DNA from: Hymenopus coronatus
Taxonomy: Eukaryota > Arthropoda > Insecta > Mantodea > Hymenopodidae
Length of the DNA stretch: 64,000 nucleotides
Direction: 5' to 3'
Assembly: GCA_030762935.1 (NCBI GenBank)
Contig: CM060900.1
Span: 374,685,132 to 374,749,131 of the forward strand
The notes below the pieces were generated by a model. The model saw nothing but the letters and a program-made list of their open reading frames with translations, was not told the DNA's origin and ran no database searches. The translations under genes and the position numbers were made by a program. This document shows, in pieces, positions 46,681 to 57,120 of this stretch. How positions within the stretch are numbered: position 1 is the stretch's first letter; each line of letters starts with the position of its first letter.

Positions 46681-46844
46681 TAATAATTGACATATAAGTA
46701 ACATGCTTGTTAGCATATAAATTAACGCTTTTTACTTTTTATGGCTTAGTATAAAAAAAACACTGTCTCAATTCTATTAATCATAGATTCAAACAACGTA
46801 ATATAAAAGATTGATGCATAGGGGTAAAGGAGTAGAAAAAAAAA

Positions 46845-47430
46845 TATGGCGTGTTCCACTAACATGACTATCTCTATAAACTATTGCTGCAAAGGTTTAA
46901 TTCTTTTATTCACATCGTGGTAATTGAAATAAACATTAGCAAAATGGTTGTATTAGTTCCTTTTGAGTAGAAGGGAAATAAGGTAATGCACTAGGCTTAA
47001 GGGATAGTAAAATCTTTTAAAATGCCGGTTGCTATGTGGAACAGTTGAAATTCGGTTCGCTTTGCACGACAGGAGTAAAACAAAAGAGAGTTGAAATAAA
47101 ATATGACCTTCTGTTTGAAAAAACAAAATAAGTAGCTTAAAATTGAAAGCAATAACAAGTAATATCTCGGAAATGCTTAGCTCTAAAAATATATATGATT
47201 TAAATTTGTGTTTTAATGCTTCCTACGATTTACCAGTTATGTAAAATTCATTCAGAATGAAGAGACCTTCAGAGGGAATTTCCAGAAAATCAAAATATAT
47301 ATTTTATTTTTCATGTAAATATCTTTAATATACCGTATTTTACTCGCGAACGTTAAAACTGTTTTTGAGAAAAAAACAGTATTTTTAAAAAATAATTTAT
47401 GAATAGTACGTTTAAAGAAAGTAATAAATA
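46845..47430 (+). repeat. Family A repeat, copy 11, internally deleted
   Basis: It begins CGTGTTCCACTAACATGAC and is collinear to GAGAAAAAAACAGTATTTTT near 47395. It then jumps to ATGAATAGTACG-TTTAAAGAAAGTAA, a terminal-like sequence. About 300 bases before the right end are missing. Confidence 0.75.
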
Positions 47431-48145
47431 GAAATATAAGAATACTTTGCATATAAGAAGACGACGCAATAGCTGTCATCATATAAGTTACAGTTATATG
47501 ATCAGAAATTTTGCTGATTTACTGCATGAAAATAATCAATCGTTTCACCTTAAATTATGATTTTCCTATTTTAATGCCCGAATAAAAAAAATTAGGAAGA
47601 ACATAAAATACAAAGCTATACTACAACGGATTACACACCTTCCCAAGTGTTTTCATCAGCAGTTTGTTTAGATTTGTGAATTTGTGACGGTATCTGAAGT
47701 GAGCGACTGGATTTCCACCTTTTATTTGATTTCCGAAGGCCAAATGGATTAATGCCACTTCCAAGCTAATAAGGTTAACCCGCCCTGCTGTTTGATCTCG
47801 TGCATTTGTGCGGGTACGCATAACGTGGCAAAGAGGAAAGAGGGAGCGGCAAAATCTGTCTGCTATGCTTGGCTTTGTTACCTCGCAACACAGGAGTATC
47901 TAACTTCCTCTACTAAGGGCGCATTTTAAAAGGAAATGAAATACTCACACACCTTAGACCGTGAGTCCACCTTTTCAATTAAAACACATGGAAAGTAGTC
48001 TTTTCAACATTAATTATGAGTGCTATATTTGCATATTTTCAGTTGTGTCTCCATTAATAAAATTGAAAATGCACCAAACTAAATACGAGTCTGACTTCCG
48101 CTCAGATGTTCCAAATTTTATAGGAGTAGTTAAAACCATATTCAG
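47431..48145. other. Unassigned sequence
   Basis: A minus frame of 66 codons (47621-47821) has no known domain. Nothing else recognised. Confidence 0.4.
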
Positions 48146-48147
48146 AA

Positions 48148-48300
48148 AGTTTACCATAGTCTGTATCAGGCATGGGGCATTCGTCAACCCGCGTGACACC
48201 GTGTGCCAAACGACTTGCAACCCCATCCCTTTACAGAAGCAAGCGTATAGCAGTATGTAGCCAGTGGCGGAACACTGTTGTACGTAAATTACGAGGTGCA
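48148..48300 (+). repeat. S7 3'-domain fragment
   Basis: It shares with 43635-43765 the run GTCTGTA-CA, GCATTCGTCAACCCGCGTG, CCAAACGACTTGCAACCCC, ATCCCTTTACA and GTGGCGGAACACTGTTGTACG. It lacks the tRNA-like part. Two 99-codon frames, one per strand, overlap it and neither is recognised. Confidence 0.7.
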
Positions 48301-50748
48301 TTCCAATTGGTTGGTCGGACATTCAGGGAAGAATGGACCCTTTCATATTTTGTAGCATACAAAGATGTTCCAAATGGCTGTGCATTTTATGGACACACAC
48401 GCAATCACGCATAGATAAATGATTACCAAATACAGCTTTCCTCAACTGGAGACTGCCACAAAAGGGCATACTAAATAATAATATAATATAAATACAAATA
48501 ATGAATTGGAAATACTACAAATAATTGTTTATAATGTTGCTACTGTGTAAAATACTGGCTGAAAATATTTATTATTATATTATATATAAACTAACACTAG
48601 CAGTTGAAGCATGATAGTAATTTTTGTAGAAGCTGTAAATGCTGAGTACTATTTGTTCATTTTTTCTGCAAGTTTATAGGCTATATTTTCCTTATTTCTT
48701 CAATTTCATAATACGTGTGGAATATTTTGAATTTTAAACCTTTATTTTATAAATAATCATGAATAAAGTGCATCGTTTTGTTTTTTCTTTTAATACATTC
48801 CTGGCATTTTAATGTTTGCTCATTCTAAAACATGAGTGAATTTATAAATTGATCATCTTAGGGTTCCTGAATATATTGTATATAATATATATCGTGTGCT
48901 TAAAAACAAATATAAAACGGAATTTAAACAAAAACTAAACATGTGAATACCATATGCAAATGAAAACAATAAAACAATCGTAATGTAATATAAAAACAGT
49001 TTACTCAAAATGCAAAATGTAATGCAAAATCTTCAGAGTGTCTGTTATGATGATCACAGCCTAGAATAACCAATTTATAGCTTTTAAAAGCAAACATCGC
49101 ATTACGCCACTGGTCCAATAGAGGAATATCCACGTTGCGTCACAGTAACCTTTATGGCCCTCCCTCCTGGAATATCACACGCTTTCGCACATGCCTGGGC
49201 TAGACCAGACTGTTCCAACTTGACTGGGCTGAATTAATAGCACCCTTTTATGCTCAACCATAGACCTTGAAGCCCATCTTGAGGGGAAGCTGATAGCTAA
49301 TACTTCACTGGACGAAGGTCATAGCACAATGTTCGCTCTTGCATTCCAACACTGGATTCAGGCGTAACGTTAGGTGCCCTCAATGCTAAGCTGTACTGCA
49401 TATTACAGGCAAATCCCTGCATGTCGTGCCCCCAACTTGGAACACTGTGATCTAGATTAATGTCATGTTCATAGCTACTGATAAAAATGGACTAAATAGT
49501 CTATTAGGCATGGGGACGGCCAGCAAAGTAGAGAGAGAACGTGCCTTACTCACCTCACGTTCTGCTATCGAGTGGAGAAGAGTAACGCAGTTGTTTTGCC
49601 ACAAGTCAGGTGCAGTGATGGATTTGTTCCGCTGTGAGCTTCCTTAATAATTTATCCACTGGTATTTAAAGTATTTGTTTACATTAAGGGTTTATGTATT
49701 ATACAATTATTATTAGTTACCTACTGTGATTAAGCAAATTACAAGCTTCAAATTTTTAACCATCCTTTTACTTGTGCACGTAATATAATCTTTCACTGGC
49801 TTATGATAAATAATAAATATAGTAAGCAAGCTTCGTTGCCTCTAAACTTTATAAGACATTAAACAATATCTTATGTTTATATTTAAAAACAGAGTAGGTT
49901 TATACCGCTAGTTTTCATTTTTGTTGTTATTGTTGAGGTCAATCCGGCTTAATTATTATTTACTAAAAGAAAACTGTAGTTTGATGCCATACCCGCCACT
50001 GAATGAGGCGTGTCCGAAGCACAGGTAAAGCAGATTATCGTGAAGAGGGATGTTCAGTGAAATGAAACCAGGGTGCCTTTCAGTGCAGCGGCTCTTCGGA
50101 GCCGTTTTTGCCCATACTTGGTCTATAATAATCTGTCCTTACTACGTATGTACAACCAGAGTGCCTCAAGTGGCTCAAGCCTCCTCCTCATGGATACCCT
50201 AAACCGTAATATTGAAACACTGTGGTTCTTTTGTAAAGTTGGTTGGTAACCATCTAACCGGCTCGCACCGCTTTCATCTCTATCTGCATACGTTTAGTCG
50301 TAAACAAGGATGACATCTTGCCAATTTGGAAGAAAAGAGCAGTCAGGACATAAAAAGTAGCATATCTATCATTATAATAAGGCAATAGAATACTTACAAC
50401 TAATAAATGTGTATTTTCATAACCATATATTTATGTATTCATACTTCTTACCATTTTAGTAACAGAGCCCACGTATTAAACACCTGATTATTTTTTACTT
50501 AGTTTGGCGAGTCTAATATAAATATTTCTAATGTTGCAAGTACGGGCATTACTTCCGTTGATTGTATTCATTCGCGTTGTTAAACCCATGCAAGACACGT
50601 GATTTGGTGATAATGCCCGAAAGGAGCTTTTCTACCTCATTAGTGTTGTATTGCCAATATTTGAAGCAACAATAGTTTGTGAATACGAAAATTGTATTGA
50701 ATTTTCAGAAATCGTTAGATAGGCTAGAAATGTAGAATAATTTGTTTT
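48301..50748. other. Unassigned sequence
   Basis: No gene recognised. A G+C-richer stretch at about 49080-49640 includes a 60-codon plus frame (49465-49647) with no known domain. Confidence 0.4.
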
Positions 50749-50749
50749 T

Positions 50750-50965
50750 ATGAGACTGAAAAGTTCAATACCACAACTAAGATTTGAACTTCGGATTTTC
50801 CAGGCTCCATCCGGTTGCTCTACCAACTCAGCTAACATGACATTAAATTCTCCAACTGACTCGCATTTTTTCCAGTCTTTCCCAAGGACATTTCAAATTA
50901 TTTTTAGATGAAATACCTCAATGGCGATTTTCAAAGTCATAACTACCTTTAAGTCCCGGGCGTCA
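50750..50965 (-). repeat. S1 SINE copy, single unit
   Basis: On the minus strand the tRNA-like head (about 50765-50840) has box A TAGCTGAGTTGG and box B AGTTCAAATCTTAG. It is flanked by the family-typical GACTGAAAAGTTCAA (right arm) and ACTCGCA, AATTATTTTTAGATGA and CTTTAAGTC blocks. No opposing head is present, so this is a monomeric S1. Confidence 0.75.
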
Positions 50966-51040
50966 AACTATTGGGTCAATCAATGGTTAGATAGGTTATT
51001 TCATATTAGAAAAGATGGGAAAATTATTATCTATTCAGTT

Positions 51041-52023
51041 TTATGTTGATCCGCGCCACAGCCGACCTAGGTGACCAATGCACCGTGGCACAAGATAGTA
51101 GCAATGCAAGCACGAACGTAATCCCATGCTTACAATATAAATTTAAGAATTAATTTGTTCCGAAATAGTACAATATTGTATACAAATACCTAAGAGTTTA
51201 ACAAACGTTGATTTATGCCGTTAAGCGGAACTACAAGTCCCAACAAGTAATGCATATGAGTCGCTTGATATCACGAAAATTGTTTACAGTTGCTATTTAG
51301 TACCATGGAGGACAGACGTGAATTTGTCCTTGCGTGTTCGTCAACTTATGTGAAGCATGAGGCAGGTAAACCATTGTCTAGCGTGAAAAACAATAGTGTT
51401 GAAAGTTTATTGTAACTTTTTCGGGGAAAATAAATCACTTTCCGCTAAGGAAGTGGTGAAATTAATTTATGAGTTCACCGGTGTTTCGGCTACAAGTATA
51501 AACAGTGCTAAAGAAAAAGGTGAATTGGGAAAAATGGTTAGGCCCGGGAAAAGAAGAAAGCCTGTGACATACGATATGCAAGAATATGAGGATTTTGTGG
51601 AACATGCAATTTGCGTAACAGTGCAAAATTCTTTTTTTTTAAAAATGAGCCGCCAACAGTTCCTAAGGTGCAACATCAAATTAATGGTGATCCAGATTTT
51701 CCTAAGTTCAGAAGAATACATTTTATAAAATTGTGTGTATAATTGGTTTTGAATTTGACAAAAGAGGTCGGAAAAGTGCTACAATTATCAGGGAAGATAT
51801 TAGTTTTGCTTGTTTCTTTCTGAATTATATATGTGCACCCATTTATTTTGTTGTAACAATCAATATTATCAGCTTTAACTAATAAGGAGGTTTTTGCATT
51901 ATATGAAGCGGGTACTCGGAACGTGGTCTTGGAGGTATGGCTATTTGTGGCCCAAATGGTGTCACGCTACAATATAATGGTGCACCGGTCGCTTGGGTTT
52001 TGTTTTGGCGCGGACCAAGTTAA
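51041..52023. mobile_element. Decayed ~0.98-kb DNA transposon with TTAA-like ends
   Basis: The left end (51041 on: TTATGTTGATCCGCGCC, then GACCAATGCACCGT) is matched in reverse by the right end (to 52023: TTAACTTGGTCCGCGCC, then GCGACCGGTGCACCAT). This gives an inverted repeat of about 45-50 bases with a small gap. TTAA at the right edge and TTAT at the left suggest a TTAA target, as in piggyBac and Kolobok elements. The interior carries an N-terminal transposase remnant only. Confidence 0.75.
51305..51802 (+). pseudogene. N-terminal remnant of a DDE-type transposase
   Basis: Pieces of one protein are spread over three frames. They start at ATG 51305 (MEDRREF), then 51396-51640 has a helix-turn-helix-like segment (VVKLIYEFTGVSATSI) and a basic RPGKRRKPVT linker. 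Then come EPPTVPKVQHQINGDPDFPKF (51647 on, after a slip at a run of T) and GFEFDKRGRKSATIIRED (about 51735-51802). This layout resembles insect transposase-like proteins that continue into an LDETW-type catalytic domain. No such domain is left before the right end at 52023. The start is the first ATG inside the inverted ends. The family is a guess from the pattern, not from a search. Confidence 0.65.
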
Positions 52024-53500
52024 AGGTGAATAAATGATAAACGGAAATATACAGAAAGAGAGATGGTGCATTAGCAAAGAGGCATTAAGCTAGCTTCGTA
52101 CAGAGAAGTGCTAAGAACGCACTGCCGCCAGTGGCACCATTACTGGCATCAAGGGCTGAACAAAAGAAATCTTACTCTCTCTCTTTCTCTCTCTCCACTC
52201 CTGTGTGTCCATTCTTGCAATACAGTGAGTACACTGATGTGTGTATCCATTCAATGAACACATAATACCATCAACGCATGAATGCTTTCTCCTAATGCAT
52301 TTCTGTTTCTATGCCATAGTAATGCGGTTTAGTTCAAAATTTTACAAATGGAGAGTTGTAATGATGAATTCTAAGAAATCGAATTAATTATTTGTGAAAG
52401 CGTAATTCGAGGTCTTCCACTGGTTTGTTATTTCCGAACTCAAGTAGCCTATAATTTACACATATAACATTCAATTCTTTTCAACGTTACTCAAGAAGTT
52501 GTTCATATGGCATTAATAGATCCTCTAGGAGACAAATGCGACTATCTAATCAAACAGTTCTTCAACTGGTATAAGGAACTAACCCTCATAAAATTGGCGG
52601 TGGTGACCAGAATGCCCTCAGCTTTCTATATACTAGATATAATGTGATCTGTTTTATAGGTAATTTAGAAATGAAGCTACGCGAGAGATTTGATACGCTT
52701 GATATTATATTTTATCTTCTTGGCATGGCAAATAATGAAACGAAATAAACCTGTGATCAGATGATTATTTTGAACTCAATAGCTACACTTTACGCTATTA
52801 TGATAACTTATCCCCTCCAAGGAAATAAAGCGTTTAAATGATTCAAAATATCTATTAAATGCCCACTTCTTATAAATTGTGGCAGTCAACACACAGAGCT
52901 TTTAAGACAGTTACAAAATTACCTTTAGGAAACTGGTTGGGAATTGCAACATAAATGACTATGTGCATAATTCTTGATAAGGTTTTATGGTGGTAAAATA
53001 CTGGCCGGCCGTGACGCCAGGTTTTCTTCAATTGTATACCGCTTTACTGGTGTTTTAAAATGTTAAAATAGATGTACGCTTTGGATTAGAATTCCAAACA
53101 ACATAAGTATTCCATTTTTGCAAATGAAGGTATTCTCTGTATAAATTGACGGTATCTCTGGAACTATGTAGTTTTTAACCCCCTGAGGATTTTTATGCGA
53201 CACGTGCCTTAAATATCCGAACTAAAGATTTAATGTAAATCCAGACATCACGCCGTTATATATCATAATATTAATTGAAACATAGTTTCAAGAACAGTAC
53301 AGAAATACAGGAAGCAATTAATGGGTTTAGTGCAATTAGTACATTTTCAGAAATGTTAGGGCAAATTAATTGCACAAATATAAGAACCCGATATCGTATC
53401 GAGATAAGTATCTAGCTTGAAGTCGTTATCGTGGTAGCGTGCCAAGCTCATATTCTACTGGTACAAGTTCCACTATTTTCTGGAGATAATTTATTTTCTT
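52024..53500. other. Unassigned sequence
   Basis: A short (CT)n stretch lies at about 52172-52196. Nothing else recognised. Confidence 0.4.
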
Positions 53501-53504
53501 TTTT

Positions 53505-54390
53505 ACTTTCCCTAGTTCATAGGTATAATGTATATTGGATAGAGATGGTACTGTATTCTACCCAAAAATTCGATGCCGAGATTTCAAAGGAAATATATCT
53601 TATGAAGTCCCCTGATTTGGAAAATCATTTTTAGAAAAAGGTCGCGTGTATGTGTGGACAGTACAACTCAAAAACGAAAAGACTTAAATACCAAACTATT
53701 TTTCTTTAGTAGCCTCTGAAGATACGAAACGAATATTTTGAAGAAAATTCCCCATCACAAATTGCTTTTTATATGGAAAAATTTGGGAATTTTTTGTTTT
53801 TCTCTACAATGACTAACGATTTTGATTATAACACCGTATATTAAATATACTTGCATCATAGATAAAATGTATGTTTTGAATTTTCTGGGAGTAGGCTCTA
53901 AGACCTTTTTATTCTGGATGAGCTTTGCAGAATTTTGCATACGGTTAAACCGTAAGAGATAGACAGAAACTTACTTCACAAAACGTACATCTCAATAAAA
54001 CACATAATTTATGTGATACAGGATTTTTATGTACAGGCTACCGTTTCTGAGATATTACTTGCAATTGGTCTCAGTTTTAAACTACTTAAACTTTTCTCAA
54101 AAGGGAAGTGACGTTTCGTTTCATCTCTATTTTTTACTGCAGGCCATGCAAAATGATCTGAACTTCAGTTATTTCACATAGGACCAGCTTTTAAAAGATT
54201 TCAGTATCGATTAGCATAGTGTGTACTCTTATGTCCCTTCTGCTAACAAGGAAGCAAGTATTAAGAACATTTCTGCTAAGGTTTACCTTGATTAGCATGT
54301 GTTAGATAAAATAACAATCTTTTGTAAGGGACGCTGTATGTGTAAAAGCTAGAGAAAGTATGTGAATGGAACACATCAGATTTTTTCTGT
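53505..54390 (-). repeat. Family A repeat, copy 12, full length
   Basis: A reverse copy from TTTCCCTAGTTCATAGG and TAGAGATGGTACTG to AGCTAGAGAAAGTATGTGAATGGAACACATC. The last part is the best match to the left inverted end of the family. All internal landmarks are present. Confidence 0.88.
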
Positions 54391-55738
54391 CTCTCTTTTT
54401 GAGAAGATTAATGTCACTAAATGGGACTTAAATCGCTATGATAAGAAAACAAAGAAACTCCACAATAGCTGAGAGTATTTTTATACTCGCTTATAAAGGC
54501 ATCTTTTCTCACTTGCCGTCTTCAAGCAATGCAACTATGTCATTAATTTCTATATTTCCTAAAACTTGCATATTAAATTCAAGTAATCTAATTCATCTTT
54601 AGAGAAACTTGGAACATTGTTTGCTAACTTGCATTGCATGCAGAACAAATACATGCATATGCTTCGTCAAGGATGTATTCTTAGGTCAGATATTTTGATA
54701 TAGTGGAAGTGGAGATAAGGACGTCACATGGCTACACCGGCTACTGTAACAAAGTGCCAGTTATAACGTAGCCGATTTGGGCACGAACAACCTATTTGCA
54801 ACCTATGACCCCTTCACTGTCTCACAAGACTCTGACCACAGAACAGAACAAGTGAAAAATAGAACTCATATACTTGTGGGTGCGTTCAGTAGAATTTTCC
54901 TGCAATGAGCGTTGCGCTCAACCAAGGTAAGTCCCTATCTACTATACTACCCGCTTTATCTAAGGCTGTGGCAGCTTGCACAGCCAGCTCCTGACACTAC
55001 TGTGCTCTCTCTTCGTGAACTGCAAGTTGTAAGTTAATTATACAATAACTACAACTGTAAATTAAGAATAACTATAATAAGGATAACGCAGTAAATCGCT
55101 CACGTACAAAGAACCAAATTCACCTGGACAAAAACCAACAGCAATTGACGACAGACCCGTGCCTCGATTACAAAAGAATTGGCAACATAATTATAGATAC
55201 AATGCGCGCACACTGGAAGGAAACATGTCACTGGTCCAAGCACAAAATTCCCACCCTTTTCTGTGTGGGTTAGTCCAGTAATGCAAAACTTACCGATTTT
55301 CATTTCGTTTCTTTCGCGTTGTATTTCACATGTAACCAAGCTATAAGCAACAACAGTTAACTATATTTATCAAAGTGTTTCAGGAAACCAAATTGGAGGC
55401 AATGTATCGGTTGTAATAAATCAGAAAACCTTCCCTTACTGCGGAAATTCACAGCGTTAAGAGTTCTTTAAGATGTCGATTACAATGTACAATCTATCTC
55501 TTTTGTCTTTTACTCTTAACAAAGCGCTGGAGATGGAAATACAATGGCGATACAATAATCCCGGTTAGCTAAACTGCGGTTGACATTGGTGCACCGTTAT
55601 GTGATGATTACCCTGGTAAAATTCTTACCGCGGTAAGCTGAACGTTCCAGAAGGGTTTCTTTACTAGAATGATGCACACGGCCGAAATGTTGCTCAGAAC
55701 AAGGAAGGACCAGCAGAAAATCTAACATCTGTTCAGCC
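54391..55738. other. Unassigned sequence with one strong splice-donor-like site
   Basis: At 54926-54935 AACCAAGGTAAGTCC fits the donor consensus. It is preceded by ATGAGCGTTGCGCTC in an open frame of only seven codons. No downstream exon is recognised. A 79-codon minus frame lies at 55100-55339. Confidence 0.3.
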
Positions 55739-55793
55739 TTAAGTTGACCCGCGCCAAAACAAAATCAGGCGACCAGTGCACTGTTATAATACG
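55739..55793 (+). repeat. Solo transposon end like that at 51-52 kb
   Basis: TTAAGTTGACCCGCGCC, then AAAACAAAATC and GGCGACCAGTGCACTGTTATAAT, matches the reversed right end at 52023 better than that element's own left end does. It begins with TTAA. No matching inverted end was found within about 1.5 kb to the right, so it is a fragment or a longer, truncated element. Confidence 0.6.
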
Positions 55794-56655
55794 CCAGAAA
55801 TGCTGTCATACTTTTGACGACCTAAGGTGAGTATCCACCGGGTGTAATACAAGAGTAACAGAGCCCTTGTTCTGACAACTTAAACAGTGACCAGCGGGTG
55901 CTATTACTTAAATGTGATAGTAATTATATTTACAACAAAATAAATGGTTGCAGTGTAATAACTCTAAAAGGAACGAGCCAATATAATATCTTCCCTACCA
56001 ATTATTGCATTTTCGGCTTCTTTTGACAAATTCACTCATATTTTTCACATAAAGGTTTACAAAATGTGGTTCTTCTGAAATTTGGCAAATCTGAATCAGT
56101 ATCTACTTGCTGTGGTACTTTATCAACTCTTGGTGGCTAATTTTTAAAATAATAAACTGTACACTGTTCCGGGAATTGCATTCTGCATAAAATCGTCACA
56201 TTCTTACACCCCACGCTTTCATTCTTCCGGGATGTGATCACTTTTCTCGTTTCAACTTTTTCTTTACGAGCACTATTTTTACTTGTAGCCAAAACCCGGT
56301 GAAGTAAAATGCACTTGCAACACTTCTTTTACGGGAAGTGTTAAATATTTGTCACAAAACTTATACAAAAACATTCACTACTATGTTTATTCACACTAGG
56401 CAAAAGTTCACGATATTTGTGCTTTCCGCAAGTCGACTAAAACGCAAGAGAAAATTCACAGCGACCGTCCTCTATGATTCTAAACAACAATAGTACTGCT
56501 GTATGCAATATTCCGCATATCAGACGACTCATACGAATTGTATCTCGTAGCTCTGTGTAACGCTATAAATGTTTGTTAAGCACTTAGATATTTCTAAAGA
56601 ACATTATATAGCATTTTAGAATAAATAACCTCTGAAATGTTGATTAATTGTTAGC
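55794..56655. other. Unassigned sequence
   Basis: Nothing recognised. It could be the interior of the element starting at 55739. Confidence 0.35.
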
Positions 56656-56659
56656 ATGG

Positions 56660-56815
56660 AACTGCTTTCTTGCGCGCATTGCTACTGTGTGCTCTGGTCA
56701 TGTGGATCCTTTGTGGTGCGGATCAACCTATTATACGCTTCGCCTGCGGTGCCATATGTAGTAAAAGTGGGCATTAAACACTATCAAAAACCTATTGTAC
56801 GCTGCATTACCAGGC
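56660..56815 (+). repeat. S4b SINE fragment
   Basis: The CATGTGGATCCTTTGTGGTG block is followed closely by the S4b tail (GCCTGCGGTGCCATATGTAG, AGTGGGCATTAAACACTA). The middle is deleted relative to 16525-16750. Confidence 0.6.
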
Positions 56816-56853
56816 ACTATAATTACAGTAATATGTTACAATGAAAACTGTCC

Positions 56854-56855
<2 letters not shown>

Positions 56856-56892
<37 letters not shown>

Positions 56893-56898
56893 TGTGTT
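56856..56898. repeat. (GT)n microsatellite
   Basis: About 20 GT units with one AT interruption, directly upstream of an S5 SINE. Confidence 0.9.
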
Positions 56899-57120
56899 GG
56901 TAGCGTGTCTGGCTCACATACAAGAGGTTTCGAGTTCGAATCTCGGTTAGGATGAGTTATCCGGACAAGTTTTTCCGGGGTTTCACCTTATCCTGAGAAG
57001 ACGAATGTCGGCAACTTTAAAGTCCGACCACGGGCACATTTGAGCAACATTTCACCCATTTCATTAATTTATCGTCCGATATGACCAACCAGGTTAAAGA
57101 ACGTAAAACTATAAAAATAA
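56890..57120 (+). repeat. S5 SINE copy with tRNA-like head
   Basis: The head TTGGTAGCGTGTCTGGC has a clear box B (GAGTTCGAATCTC) about 30 bases later. Then come TTTTTCCGGGGTTTCACC, TTATCCTGAGAAG, GAATGTCG and ATCGTCCGATATGACCA, collinear with 2000-2175. Confidence 0.8.
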
